Assembly (NCBI RefSeq): GCF_018780385.1
Contig: NZ_JADMJO010000035.1
Coordinates: forward strand, 1-64,000
DNA: 64,000 bases
Direction: 5' to 3'
From: Hydrogenophaga sp.
GTDB taxonomy: Bacteria; Pseudomonadota; Gammaproteobacteria; Burkholderiales; Burkholderiaceae_C
The notes beneath the pieces are model-generated. The model worked only from the letters and a program-made list of their open reading frames with translations, did not search any database and had not been told where the DNA came from. The translations under genes and the position numbers were made by a program. Every line of letters begins with the position of its first letter. The first letter of the stretch is position 1. Of the stretch, positions 25,433 through 33,481 are shown piece after piece.

Positions 25433-27057
25433 CACGCAGCCTCCCGCACGCTGGCCTGGCCCACGCCGGCCGCAGCCAGCGCCAGCACCACGGTGATGCG
25501 CTCGATGCTGTGCGCCGGCAGCACGGTGATCTCGGTCACGAGACGCCCGTTGTCCAGGTCGTGCTGCGTCATGGTGCTGCGGTCGCAGCGCACGCTGAAC
25601 GCGTCTTCGGGTGTGGCGCCGGCCAGCGCGCCCACGCGCCAGAAGCCCTTGAGCAGTTCTTCAAAGCTGCGCTCCAGCCGCGCCCAGGTCTCGGGGCCGT
25701 TGCCGTCGAACAGCACACTCTGGCCGCGCAGGCGCGCCGCGCGCAGCAGCGTGGCCATGAGGCGGCTCACACCGCCGCTGCGCCAGGCCGCATCGGCCGT
25801 GGTGGTCACGTCCGACTGCAGCGCCCAACCGCCGGCCTGCTGGGTGAAGAGGCACACGCGCTCGGCCAGCCGCGCACTGGGTGATTGCGGGCCGGCGCCC
25901 CAGCCGGGCAGCGGCTCGGCGCTGTGCAGGTCGCGCAGACCCGGCATGGAGTGCTCCCCCGCCACGCTGGCGTGGGTGCCGCGCGCCAGCGCACTGCGGG
26001 CGATCAGGCCGGCGAGCGCGCCATCCGGCGGCTCCAGGCCTTCAGGCAGGTCAAGCGCTGCGCGCGTGGCCAGCCACGGGTAGGCCAGTTGCACAAAGGC
26101 GCTGGCGATCGACAGGCCACTCGCGTCCACGCTGCCTTCGGCCTCCAGCACACCGCTGCGCCGCAGAAACGCCAGCATGTCGCTGTGCGCGTGCACGCCG
26201 CCGTCGCTCACCGGCCGGCGCGCATCTTCACGCGGCAGGGGCAGCGCGCCCACGAACAACATCTCGCGCTGGTGCCGCGCGAGAAACGCCCGCACGCTGG
26301 CCACCGCCACGCGCCAGGGCCCGTAGCCCGGGCCGTCCAGGCGTGGTGCGTGCAGGGCGCGCAGGCCCGCGTCGCGCGGCAAGGGCGGTTCGTCGGGGCT
26401 GCACTCCACAAAGCCTTCTGGGGGCGGCTGCAACGGCACGGCCACCGATGGCGCCAGGGGTTCGGTGGCGCACGCGTCGGGCACATCGGGCAGGCACAAC
26501 ACGCTGGCTTCGGAGAGGCCCACCACATGGCCGATGCCGCGCCAGGTGCGTGGGTCCATGGGCTCGAACACCTCGCCCACCTGATCGCGTTCACTGAAAC
26601 CGGGAATCAGCCGGCTCAGACGCGCACGGCGTTTGGCTGCGCGGTTGGAGGCCGACTCCAGAAACGGCCACGGGTCGCCCACGCGCACGACCACCGCGCG
26701 CTGGCCACCGCGCGCAAAGAAACTGCGCACGGCCGCACCGAGGTAGGTGGCGCAGTGCGCCGGTTCACCGCTCACCGCATCGGGTGCGCGGCCCAAAGGC
26801 CGTTCATCCCAGGCAAAGAGGCGGTCGAACAAGGCCCAGCTGTCGATCACCACCGGCACGTTGTCCAGCGCTTCCAGCACGTCCGGCCCCTTGCGCCAGG
26901 GGCCGTGCACCCAGCCCGCGTCGATGAGCTGGCGGCGCACCGACATGGGCAGCGGCTGCTCGCGCCGGCGCGCCACGAAGCCCACGAAACACGCCACGTC
27001 GGCGCGCTCGGGTGCGGTGCGCAGGGCGGGTGCGGCGGTTTCAAAAAGCAGGCTCAT
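25432..27057 (-). CDS. second, divergent tail sheath protein
   Basis: A 541-aa protein with ATG 27057. The C-terminal region is clearly a tail sheath domain: LFDGNGPETWARLERSFEEL, FWRVGALAGATPEDAFSVRC and DRSTMTQHDLDNGRLVTEIT, parallel to the first sheath. The N-terminal half lacks the classic PGVYVEE opening and is shorter, but keeps VVIDSWALFDRLFAWDERP and YLGAAVRSFFARGGQRAVVV. Afp and PVC particles have minor sheath variants next to the baseplate or at particular positions (Afp3/Afp4-like); this gene is placed between the two tube genes as in those loci. The assignment as a sheath variant is solid; its location in the particle is inferred. Confidence 0.85.
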   Translation of the reverse strand: MSLLFETAAPALRTAPERADVACFVGFVARRREQPLPMSVRRQLIDAGWVHGPWRKGPDVLEALDNVPVVIDSWALFDRLFAWDERPLGRAPDAVSGEPAHCATYLGAAVRSFFARGGQRAVVVRVGDPWPFLESASNRAAKRRARLSRLIPGFSERDQVGEVFEPMDPRTWRGIGHVVGLSEASVLCLPDVPDACATEPLAPSVAVPLQPPPEGFVECSPDEPPLPRDAGLRALHAPRLDGPGYGPWRVAVASVRAFLARHQREMLFVGALPLPREDARRPVSDGGVHAHSDMLAFLRRSGVLEAEGSVDASGLSIASAFVQLAYPWLATRAALDLPEGLEPPDGALAGLIARSALARGTHASVAGEHSMPGLRDLHSAEPLPGWGAGPQSPSARLAERVCLFTQQAGGWALQSDVTTTADAAWRSGGVSRLMATLLRAARLRGQSVLFDGNGPETWARLERSFEELLKGFWRVGALAGATPEDAFSVRCDRSTMTQHDLDNGRLVTEITVLPAHSIERITVVLALAAAGVGQASVREAA

Positions 27058-27076
27058 GACTCAGGCCCTCGGTCGG

Positions 27077-27520
27077 TCAGGCGGTGATTTCGAGCGCTTC
27101 AGCGGAGAGTGCGATCTCTTCCATCGCCACGTCTCCCCCGCCCTTGCCCGCCAGCGTGGGCCCGGTGTATTTCATCGGGATCACGCCGCGCAGCACCCAG
27201 GTCTGCACAGGGGTGTGGGCCTCATCGAGCAGCGTGATGGTCACGTTGCGCTGCGCGGCCGGGCCCTGCGTGCGGGTCTGGCTGATCCAGTCGAACAGCG
27301 TCTTGCTGTTGAGGATGCCGCGCTTCAAGGTCACGTCGGACACCTTGTGGATGCCGGCGACCTTGCGCACGTGGTTCTCGCGGTCGTTGCCGTTGCGGTA
27401 CTCGGCCACGGTGACTTCGGTGCCGATGCCGCTGACATCGGAAAAGCCGCCGAAGATCTCGCCGCCGTCGAAGTTGACGAGGTAGTTGAAGGCGCCGTAG
27501 GGCGTGGTGCGGTTGGCCAT
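27077..27520 (-). CDS. main inner tube protein, gp19/Hcp-like (Afp1-like)
   Basis: A 147-aa protein with ATG 27520, 23 nt after the sheath gene. It shows the gp19-type tube pattern: YLVNFDGGEIFGGFSDVSGI, then EYRNGNDRENHVRKVAGIHK, VTLKRGILNSKTLFDWI, VTITLLDEAHTPVQTWVLRG and PMKYTGPTLAGKGG. Subunits stack as hexameric rings into the rigid tube that the sheath drives into the target. The length is typical. Its place right after the main sheath gene marks it as the major tube protein, and the Afp5-like second copy follows downstream. Confidence 0.92.
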   Translation of the reverse strand: MANRTTPYGAFNYLVNFDGGEIFGGFSDVSGIGTEVTVAEYRNGNDRENHVRKVAGIHKVSDVTLKRGILNSKTLFDWISQTRTQGPAAQRNVTITLLDEAHTPVQTWVLRGVIPMKYTGPTLAGKGGGDVAMEEIALSAEALEITA

Positions 27521-27543
27521 GGTTCAGCTCCTGAGGGTGGGTT

Positions 27544-29307
27544 TCACTCGCGGGCGTCGGCCGTTTTCTGGCCGATGCGGAAGATCACGAACTCGGCCGG
27601 CTTGATGATGGCCACGCCGATCAGGCAGATGAGGCGGCCGTTGTCCAGATCGTTCTGCGTCATGGTGCTGCGGTCGCAACGCACGAAGAAGGCTTCGTCG
27701 GGCGTGGTGCCGAGCAGCGCGCCGCTGCGCCACTCGTTGTAGAGAAAGTCGGCCACGGTCTGGCGGATGTTGGCCCACAGGCGCTCGCCATTGGGCTCGA
27801 ACACGGCCCACTGGGTGCTGCGGTCGATGGACGCTTCGAGGTAGTTGAAGTAACGCCGGTCGCTGACGTATTTCCACTCCGGGTCGCTGGAGACCAGGCG
27901 CGCGCCCCACACGCGGTTGCCGCGCCCGCTGAAGAAGCGCAGGCAGTTCACGCCAGCCGGGTTGAGCAGCTCCTGCTGCGCGAAGTTCACGTCGATCTCG
28001 AAGCGCAAGGCGCCACGCACCACCTCGTTGGCCGGCGCCTTGTGCACGCCGCGCTGCACGTCGTTGCGCGCGTAGATGCCACTCATGAAACCCGAGGGTG
28101 GCAGCGCGATCTCTTTCGGAATGTCTTCGCGGCCCGGGCGCGCCAGCGGGTTGGACACCACCACCCACGGGAAGTACATGGCCGCGTACTTGGAATCGAA
28201 CAAACCCCGGTAGGTGCGCGCGGTGGTGGGCAGCAGTTCGGGCGGTGTGTCGAGCACGGCGATGCGGTAGGCGCGCCGGCCTTCGGCGTGTGCGATCAAC
28301 GCGCTGGCGATGGCCTGCGGGTTGTCTTCATCATCCACGCCGTACGCCGAACTGCCGGGCGCGGCGACGATGGACACATCTTCGAGCGAAGCGATCTCGG
28401 AGAGCGCGAGCGCGTAGTCGGCCGGCGTGGGCTCAGCGCCGTCGGCACCGCCGGCGAGGGTCCAGACCCGCTCGGGCTGGCCGGCGGCGTTGTTGGTCGC
28501 GCCATTGAACAGACCCGCGTGCAACTCCGACGGCGACACGGCCGCGCCCACATTAATGGCATACAGGCTTTGCAGGTGGTCGCTGCGCCGCGAGGGTGTG
28601 GCCGACATCACGTGGCCGATCCAGCGCGGGTGCGTGTTGGTCAGGCCCATGTCATCAAAGCTCAGGCTGTTGCCGTCGCCGTCGATGGTCTGCACCGAGA
28701 CGGTGAGCAGTTGCGGTGTGCCGGCGAGCACGTCGGCCTGCGTGACCGCATCTCCCGCGAGGTTGGCCGCTGGCCGCCAGGTGTTGCCCACGCGCACCAG
28801 CAAGGCTCCGCTGCCCGCGACGGTGTCGCGCACCAGGCTGCCGGGTGGCGCGTTGGTCAGCGTGGTTTCCGACGCCGGTGTGGCGGCCTCGCGCACCACC
28901 ACGCGCCCGCCGCCCGCCGCGCCGGGAAAGCGCGCGACGAATCCCACACCCTCGTCGGTGCCGGCAACCACCTCGGCCGTGGCCACCGCCGCGTCGGCCC
29001 CCACCACGCGCGAGACATACAGCCGGGAGCCACCTTCGTTGAAGAACGCCCGCACCGCATGCGCCAGGTAGTTGGTGCCCGGCACGCCGGTGCCCAGTGA
29101 CAGGTCGGCGAAGCCTCCGTAGATGCGCTCGAAATCACCAAAGCTGGTGAGCAGCTCGGGCGACTCGGGGGTGTCGTCATCCACCCGGTAAGGCCCCTTG
29201 CGGGTGGGCCCGACAAACGCGGTGGTGCTGGTGCCCACCCCTTCGATGCTCTTGGCGCGGAAACTGGTTTCTTCGACGTAAACGCCTGGCGCGAGGTATT
29301 CAGGCAT
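27544..29307 (-). CDS. main contractile tail sheath protein (Afp2/Pvc2-like)
   Basis: A 587-aa protein with ATG 29307 behind an AAGGAG site. The opening EYLAPGVYVEETSFRAKSIE with STTAFVGPTRKGP is the standard start of phage and eCIS sheath subunits. The C-terminal domain has NYLEASIDRSTQWAVFEPNG, WRSGALLGTTPDEAFFVRCD and TMTQNDLDNGRLICLIG, the handshake region linking neighbouring subunits in the contractile mesh. A variable insertion in the middle (about 150-330) is expected in this family. It is the first of the two sheath genes and is likely the most abundant subunit. Confidence 0.95.
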   Translation of the reverse strand: MPEYLAPGVYVEETSFRAKSIEGVGTSTTAFVGPTRKGPYRVDDDTPESPELLTSFGDFERIYGGFADLSLGTGVPGTNYLAHAVRAFFNEGGSRLYVSRVVGADAAVATAEVVAGTDEGVGFVARFPGAAGGGRVVVREAATPASETTLTNAPPGSLVRDTVAGSGALLVRVGNTWRPAANLAGDAVTQADVLAGTPQLLTVSVQTIDGDGNSLSFDDMGLTNTHPRWIGHVMSATPSRRSDHLQSLYAINVGAAVSPSELHAGLFNGATNNAAGQPERVWTLAGGADGAEPTPADYALALSEIASLEDVSIVAAPGSSAYGVDDEDNPQAIASALIAHAEGRRAYRIAVLDTPPELLPTTARTYRGLFDSKYAAMYFPWVVVSNPLARPGREDIPKEIALPPSGFMSGIYARNDVQRGVHKAPANEVVRGALRFEIDVNFAQQELLNPAGVNCLRFFSGRGNRVWGARLVSSDPEWKYVSDRRYFNYLEASIDRSTQWAVFEPNGERLWANIRQTVADFLYNEWRSGALLGTTPDEAFFVRCDRSTMTQNDLDNGRLICLIGVAIIKPAEFVIFRIGQKTADARE

Positions 29308-29352
29308 GGTGGTTCTCCTTGTGAAGTGCGGGTGGGAACATCGCGTGGGTCC

Positions 29353-30180
29353 TCATGGCAGATCCGGCAGATCCACGCCGAGGGAAACATGCAGCGGTCG
29401 ACCGGCCGCCAGGTTGACCAGCACGCTGGCCTGCGGGAGGCCCGCGCGCGCTGCTTCAATGGCCACCGGGTCCACCAGCGGCAAGACGGCGGGCGCACGC
29501 CCCAGCTGCAGCACGGCCTGCGGCGTGCGCGTGACACTCGCCGGATCGGCCACGGCCTGCACTTCGGCCTGGATCTGCGTGACGATCACATCGCCCGGCT
29601 CGGTGGACCAGGTGGTCACGGGAACGCCGGCCACCGGCACCAGCGCTTCACCGCGCCAGTCCGACAAACCCATCGCGCGCACGGCGCCGGCGGCCACCAC
29701 ACGCAGCAGCACACCACCCAACGCGTCGCCACTGCCGAGCTCGAACACGCTCACGCTCACACACGCCCAGTTGGAGCCGACACGGCCCGTGGCCGAGGGG
29801 TACATGGGCACGGTGATCGGGCGAAACACCGAGCCGGGCTGGTCGGCGTTGGCCGGGTTGGCGTCGCGGGGCAGGTCCACCCGCACCAGCCGCGGCAGGT
29901 AGTGGCCCAGCGGGTCGGACACGGTGAGCATGAGTGCCAGCGAGCCCACCGGCACATCGCCCGGCGGGCTGGCAAACGCGGCCGCGTGGTGCGCCAGCGG
30001 CCGCCATTCGTGGATGACCAGCAGGCCACTGCGGTTGCGCTGGATGCGCGCGCCCGCGGGCGCATCCACGCGCAGGTTCTGCTCCAGCGGCGCGCCGGTG
30101 GTGGCGTCCACACAGCGCAAGGCACCGAGCACACGGCGCTCCACGCGTTCGACTTCACGGGCTTGGAGCAGCAGCGTCAT
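29353..30180 (-). CDS. unknown eCIS-operon protein, 275 aa
   Basis: A 275-aa protein with ATG 30180, overlapping the cap gene by ATGA, and followed 45 nt later by the main sheath gene. I do not recognise a family. It is beta-rich with no signal peptide or membrane segment; visible blocks are ERVERRVLGALRCVDATTG, RSGLLVIHEWRPLAHHAAAF, PRLVRVDLPRDANPANADQ and RPITVPMYPSATGRVGSN. The repeated carboxypeptidase-like phrasing (LRCVDATTGAPLEQNLRVDAP; ALGGVLLRVVAAG) hints at one or two immunoglobulin-like or pre-albumin-like beta-sandwich domains, but this is weak. Its place between cap and sheath suggests a particle-end or assembly role. Confidence 0.55.
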   Translation of the reverse strand: MTLLLQAREVERVERRVLGALRCVDATTGAPLEQNLRVDAPAGARIQRNRSGLLVIHEWRPLAHHAAAFASPPGDVPVGSLALMLTVSDPLGHYLPRLVRVDLPRDANPANADQPGSVFRPITVPMYPSATGRVGSNWACVSVSVFELGSGDALGGVLLRVVAAGAVRAMGLSDWRGEALVPVAGVPVTTWSTEPGDVIVTQIQAEVQAVADPASVTRTPQAVLQLGRAPAVLPLVDPVAIEAARAGLPQASVLVNLAAGRPLHVSLGVDLPDLP

Positions 30181-30764
30181 GACGCCAACCCCGCGCTGTA
30201 GCTGGTGCGGCTGGCCACCACCGCGCGGGCCTCGGGCAACGCGTCGGGGTCCAGGCGCACGGTGCGCGCAATGTACGAAGCCGAGAGCCGGTAAGAGGGC
30301 TCCAGCGCGTCCCAGATGCGCATGATGTCTTCGGTGGAGAGTTCGGCCGGCACGATCTGGATCACCTCATCGGCGTCCCACCCCGGCTCGGGCGACAGCG
30401 ACGATGCATCGAGCAGCGGATGCAGGTGCAACTGCCGCATGGCCCAAGCCATGGTGATGTGCTCGTCCAGTGCGGTGCTGCCCCAGGCCGAGAGCAGGAT
30501 GTGCAGATCCAGGCCGAGCGGCACGGGCAGCGCCTGCGGTGCGCGTGAGGGCCGTTGCTGGCGGCTGTGCTCGTTGACCGTGGCACGGTAGAGGTAGAGG
30601 CTGATGCGGCTGCCCTCGGGCGGCGGGCTGGCCATCTCTTGCGACGACAGCACCTCGAAGCCGCACGCCGGCATGGTGGTGCCGTTGGTCGACGCCGGGT
30701 AGGTGTTGTTCAGGAAGGTCGCAATGGAACTGCAGACCGAGTGAATCGCCAGCACGTTGGCCAT
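30177..30764 (-). CDS. DUF4255 family tail terminator/cap protein (Afp16/Pvc16-like)
   Basis: A 195-aa protein with ATG 30764, the first gene of the operon. It matches the DUF4255/Pvc16 N-terminal family: an N-terminal helix (AIHSVCSSIATFLNN), then PEGSRISLYLYRATVNEHSR, PVPLGLDLHILLSAWGSTAL, ITMAWAMRQLHLHPLLDASS and ELSTEDIMRIWDALEPSYRL. The last phrase is especially typical. In Afp-type particles this protein ends tube and sheath growth. In many eCIS loci the gene lies at one end of the cluster; here it leads the operon, so it probably lies just after the promoter. Confidence 0.9.
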   Translation of the reverse strand: MANVLAIHSVCSSIATFLNNTYPASTNGTTMPACGFEVLSSQEMASPPPEGSRISLYLYRATVNEHSRQQRPSRAPQALPVPLGLDLHILLSAWGSTALDEHITMAWAMRQLHLHPLLDASSLSPEPGWDADEVIQIVPAELSTEDIMRIWDALEPSYRLSASYIARTVRLDPDALPEARAVVASRTSYSAGLAS

Positions 30765-31029
30765 GGATTCACCACCGCAACGCGTGCAGAAGCACGCGCA
30801 GGAAGCCCCGTGAACGATGCATGCCGCCCCCTCCCGGATGTCGTCAAACCGTTATGTCGATGAACCTTTTAAGGTCACCATTTCGTCAGTTTTTTACAAC
30901 TAACGTGTGATTTATTTGACGTTTTTATACCGCTTGTTCGTTCAGGAGGCGGGAACAACTACGTTTTTGGGGAGGCATTTACAAATCCACACAGCCGGGC
31001 GCGCGACGCCCGGCGCGTCCCGCATCGAT
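30765..31029. promoter_or_regulatory. leader region of the eCIS operon with an AT-rich core
   Basis: The 265 nt between the first eCIS gene and the preceding operon's end include a distinctly AT-rich stretch (about 30841-30990) in an otherwise very GC-rich window. It contains a TATAAA box on the minus strand (30924-30929 on the plus strand as TTTATA) but no convincing -35 at 16-18 nt, so I cannot place a promoter exactly. Because every eCIS gene downstream is tightly packed, the main operon promoter most likely lies here. No open reading frame with a ribosome site was found in it. Confidence 0.45.
30994..31014 (-). terminator. candidate terminator hairpin after the hydantoinase-type operon
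   Basis: A perfect 8-bp inverted repeat, GCCGGGCG with loop CGCGA and CGCCCGGC, lies 15 nt after the stop of the Bug receptor gene read on the minus strand. The following minus-strand sequence is moderately T-rich (TGTGTGGATTTGT) and lacks a full T run, so it is an imperfect intrinsic terminator. Confidence 0.5.
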
Positions 31030-31995
31030 TCACTCCGGCTTGAAACCGGACTCCTTGAGCAACTCGGCACTGCGGGACACGTCGGCTGCGATGTACTTGC
31101 GGAACTGATCAGCACTGTCGATCACAGGCAGGATGCCCAGCGCTGTGAACGACCCTGACTTGGCCAGCTCGGCCACGGCCTTGTTGATGGCCTTGTTCAT
31201 GAACAGCACCCGGTCTTTCGGCGTGCCCTTGGGCGCCCACACGCCGTACCAGGAGTTGTAGACCATGCCCGGGTAGCCGCTCTCGGCGGCCGTGGGCACG
31301 TCGGGTGCCACGCCGCTGCGCTGCGCCGAGGTGGTGACGATGGGCTTGACCTTGCCGCTCCTGGCCATGCCTTGCAGCGAAATGATGGAGTCCATGAGCA
31401 ACTGCACATGGCCGCCGGCCACATCGGCCAGCGCGGGCGCCGTGCCGCGGTACGGCGTCATGGTGAGCTTGACGTTGCCCTGTTTGGCCAGCAGCAGCGT
31501 GGCCAGGTGGCTGGGCGCGCCCAGCGCAGGCAGGGCCGCCGTCCATTTCTCGGGATTCTGGCGGGCTGCGTCCAGAACCTCCTTCAAGGTTTTCTGCGGT
31601 GCGTTGGGTGGTATCACCAGCAGCAGCGGCGCTTCACCCACACGCGCGACGGGTTCGAAATCTGTCTGAGGGTCGTAAGGCGGGTTGGCCAGCACCTGCT
31701 GGGCCAGCACGTGGGTGGCGGCGGAGAACAGCAAGGTCATGCCGTCGGCGGGCGAGCTTTGCACCGCCTTGCCGCCGATGGTGCCGCTGGCACCACCCTT
31801 GTTCTCGACGATGACCGACACGCCCAGGTCGGTCTGCAACTGCCGGCCGAGCAAACGGGCCGCCTGGTCCACGCCACCGCCAGCGGCGAACGGAACGACC
31901 AGCTTGAGCATGCCGTCGGGGAATTTGCCTTGGGCGAGCGCGGGCGAGAGGCTGCACGCGCCGAGCAAGGCGCAGGCGATCAGTTTCTTCATCAT
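31030..31995 (-). CDS. Bug/TctC-family periplasmic solute-binding receptor
   Basis: A 321-aa protein. I choose ATG 31995 because a GGAGAC ribosome site precedes it; the farther ATG 32016 lies upstream of that site. It has a signal peptide (MMKKLIACALLGACSLSPALAQ). The mature part has KLVVPFAAGGGVDQAARLLG and VENKGGASGTIGGKAVQ, the two Bug-family loops that clasp a carboxylate ligand, and ends DVSRSAELLKESGFKP. Such receptors serve tripartite tricarboxylate transporters, but no tctA/tctB genes are nearby, so it is an orphan. It is the last gene of the hydantoinase-type operon and may bind that pathway's substrate. Confidence 0.9.
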   Translation of the reverse strand: MMKKLIACALLGACSLSPALAQGKFPDGMLKLVVPFAAGGGVDQAARLLGRQLQTDLGVSVIVENKGGASGTIGGKAVQSSPADGMTLLFSAATHVLAQQVLANPPYDPQTDFEPVARVGEAPLLLVIPPNAPQKTLKEVLDAARQNPEKWTAALPALGAPSHLATLLLAKQGNVKLTMTPYRGTAPALADVAGGHVQLLMDSIISLQGMARSGKVKPIVTTSAQRSGVAPDVPTAAESGYPGMVYNSWYGVWAPKGTPKDRVLFMNKAINKAVAELAKSGSFTALGILPVIDSADQFRKYIAADVSRSAELLKESGFKPE

Positions 31996-32016
31996 GGTGT
32001 TGTCTCCAAATGACAT

Positions 32017-33102
32017 TCAAACGGGTTGGGCAGGGCGTGGGCCGCGGGTGCGGCGTCTCTCGAAAATGCTCAGGGTCGCCTCGATCTCTTCGGCGTCCAT
32101 GTTTCGGGTGATGAACACGATGCGGGTGCGCCGGTCGTCGCTTGGCCAGCGCGACAAGGTTTCGGGCGGATGGAACAGGTGCTGAACGCCGTGGATCACC
32201 ATCGGGTGCTCCGGATCGTCGGCCAGCTGCACGATGCCTTTCACACGCAGCAGGTCGTCACCGCGCATGGTCGCGATCATGTCCAGCCAGGCCATGAAAC
32301 CTTCGCGCGAGAGCGCCTGTTCACGCACGATGACGTGGGCACGGATGTGGTCGTCGTGCCGGTTCGGGTCGTGCTGACCCGGCGCGCTCAGCGGGAAAAA
32401 GAGGGACCGCTCGTTGTTCTGTGACAGAGGTGTCAGGGCTGCAGCAGTCGTGCGGTCCAGCAGCCCTTGCAAAGCCTCCAGGGCGTCATCAGGTGCAGTC
32501 GTCAGAGCCGCCAGCGGGTTGATGGCGCGCAAACGCTCCAGCAGCGGCGCCAACTGCTCGGGCGTGACCAGGTCGGACTTGGTCAGCAGCAGCCTGTCGG
32601 CCACCGCGGCCTGCTTCACGGCTTCGGTGTGCTGGTCCAGCGTGCTCATGCCGTTGAAGGCATCCACCGTGCAGGCCACGCCGGCCAGGCGCCACTGGCG
32701 TGCCAGACGCGGGTCGCCCATGAGCGTGTGCAGGATGGGCGCCGGGTCGGCCAGGCCGGTGGTCTCCACCACCACATGGCGCAGAGCACCGCGCTGCGCC
32801 TCGGGGCTTTGTGCGAGGCGCTCGAAGGCCTCGACCAGATCGCCCCGCACGGTGCAGCAGATACAGCCGTTGGCCAGCAGCACCATGTTTTCCTGCGTGT
32901 GGTCGACCAGGTCGTGGTCCAGTCCCACCGATCCGAACTCGTTGATGACCACGGCTGTGCCGTGCATGTCGGGCTGGCGCAGCAGGCGGTTGAGCAGCGT
33001 GGTCTTGCCACTGCCCAGAAAGCCGGTGAGCACGGTGATGGGGATGCGCGCGGCCGCATCGGCGTTGTCGCCGGCTTCTGCGCGGGGAAGGATGAAGGCC
33101 AT
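32017..33102 (-). CDS. CobW/COG0523-family GTP-dependent metallochaperone
   Basis: A 361-aa protein from ATG 33102, 10 nt after the 122-aa gene; the longer frame overlaps that gene. It has Walker A TGFLGSGKTTLLNRLL, a Walker B-like VVVETTGLADPAPIL, the C-x-C-C metal motif GCICCTV, and the nucleotide-specificity loop LTKSDLV. The C-terminal domain holds a His-rich stretch (HDPNRHDDHIRAHV), which could help bind metal. COG0523 GTPases deliver zinc, cobalt or iron to partner enzymes. Its place beside HyuA/HyuB suggests it charges that enzyme with metal. Nitrile hydratase activators are in the same family, but there is no nitrile hydratase here. Confidence 0.9.
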   Translation of the reverse strand: MAFILPRAEAGDNADAAARIPITVLTGFLGSGKTTLLNRLLRQPDMHGTAVVINEFGSVGLDHDLVDHTQENMVLLANGCICCTVRGDLVEAFERLAQSPEAQRGALRHVVVETTGLADPAPILHTLMGDPRLARQWRLAGVACTVDAFNGMSTLDQHTEAVKQAAVADRLLLTKSDLVTPEQLAPLLERLRAINPLAALTTAPDDALEALQGLLDRTTAAALTPLSQNNERSLFFPLSAPGQHDPNRHDDHIRAHVIVREQALSREGFMAWLDMIATMRGDDLLRVKGIVQLADDPEHPMVIHGVQHLFHPPETLSRWPSDDRRTRIVFITRNMDAEEIEATLSIFERRRTRGPRPAQPV

Positions 33103-33112
33103 GTGGAGTCGC

Positions 33113-33481
33113 TCAGATGCTGGATGGACCGTGCAGCTTGGCGAACGAGTCGAGCGTGCGCGCCAGGCGCGTGAGCAGCCAGTCGGCCACGGCTTCATCG
33201 GCCTCGCCCTCTTCCAGGCGCGTCAGCAGGCTCATCACCGGTTTCACCTGTTGTTCGATAGGACCTGGCTGCAGCAGCCAGACCACCACCTCGGTCTGGC
33301 CCAGGCGTTCACCCTCGGCCCACAGGTAGTCGGCAATGTCGAGCTCAAAGTCTTCCAGCGAGACACTGACACCGCCCACCATGCAACCGCAGCCCGCGCC
33401 CAGCGTCACGTGCTGGGCCGAGAGCCGGCTCCACAGCTGCGCGAGGCGGGCGGCGCGCGGATCGGCCACGATGGTGCTCAC
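33113..33481 (-). CDS. small CxC protein, putative third subunit of the HyuA/HyuB enzyme
   Basis: A 122-aa protein read from a GTG at 33481 that overlaps the HyuB stop by 4 nt (GTGA). No signal peptide. It has H24 and C31-x-C33 (HVTLGAGCGCMVGGVSVSLE), possibly a metal site, then an acidic helical region (DFELDIADYLWAEGER, VMSLLTRLEEGEADEAVAD) and ends AKLHGPSSI. I do not recognise a named family. Small extra subunits of about 15-18 kDa are known in acetone and acetophenone carboxylases, which are built on HyuA/HyuB-type subunits. The coupling to hyuB and the following CobW gene support a similar role, but this is inference. Confidence 0.55.
   Translation of the reverse strand: MSTIVADPRAARLAQLWSRLSAQHVTLGAGCGCMVGGVSVSLEDFELDIADYLWAEGERLGQTEVVVWLLQPGPIEQQVKPVMSLLTRLEEGEADEAVADWLLTRLARTLDSFAKLHGPSSI

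Noticed and set aside
228-30764. Prophage interpretation of the tail-like operon
   Set aside because: No capsid, portal, terminase, lysis, integrase or replication genes are visible, while the AAA+ ATPase and DUF4255 genes are typical of eCIS.
228-30764. Type VI secretion interpretation
   Set aside because: No TssJ/TssL/TssM membrane complex, ClpV or TssB/TssC pair is seen. The sheath is the single-chain phage type.
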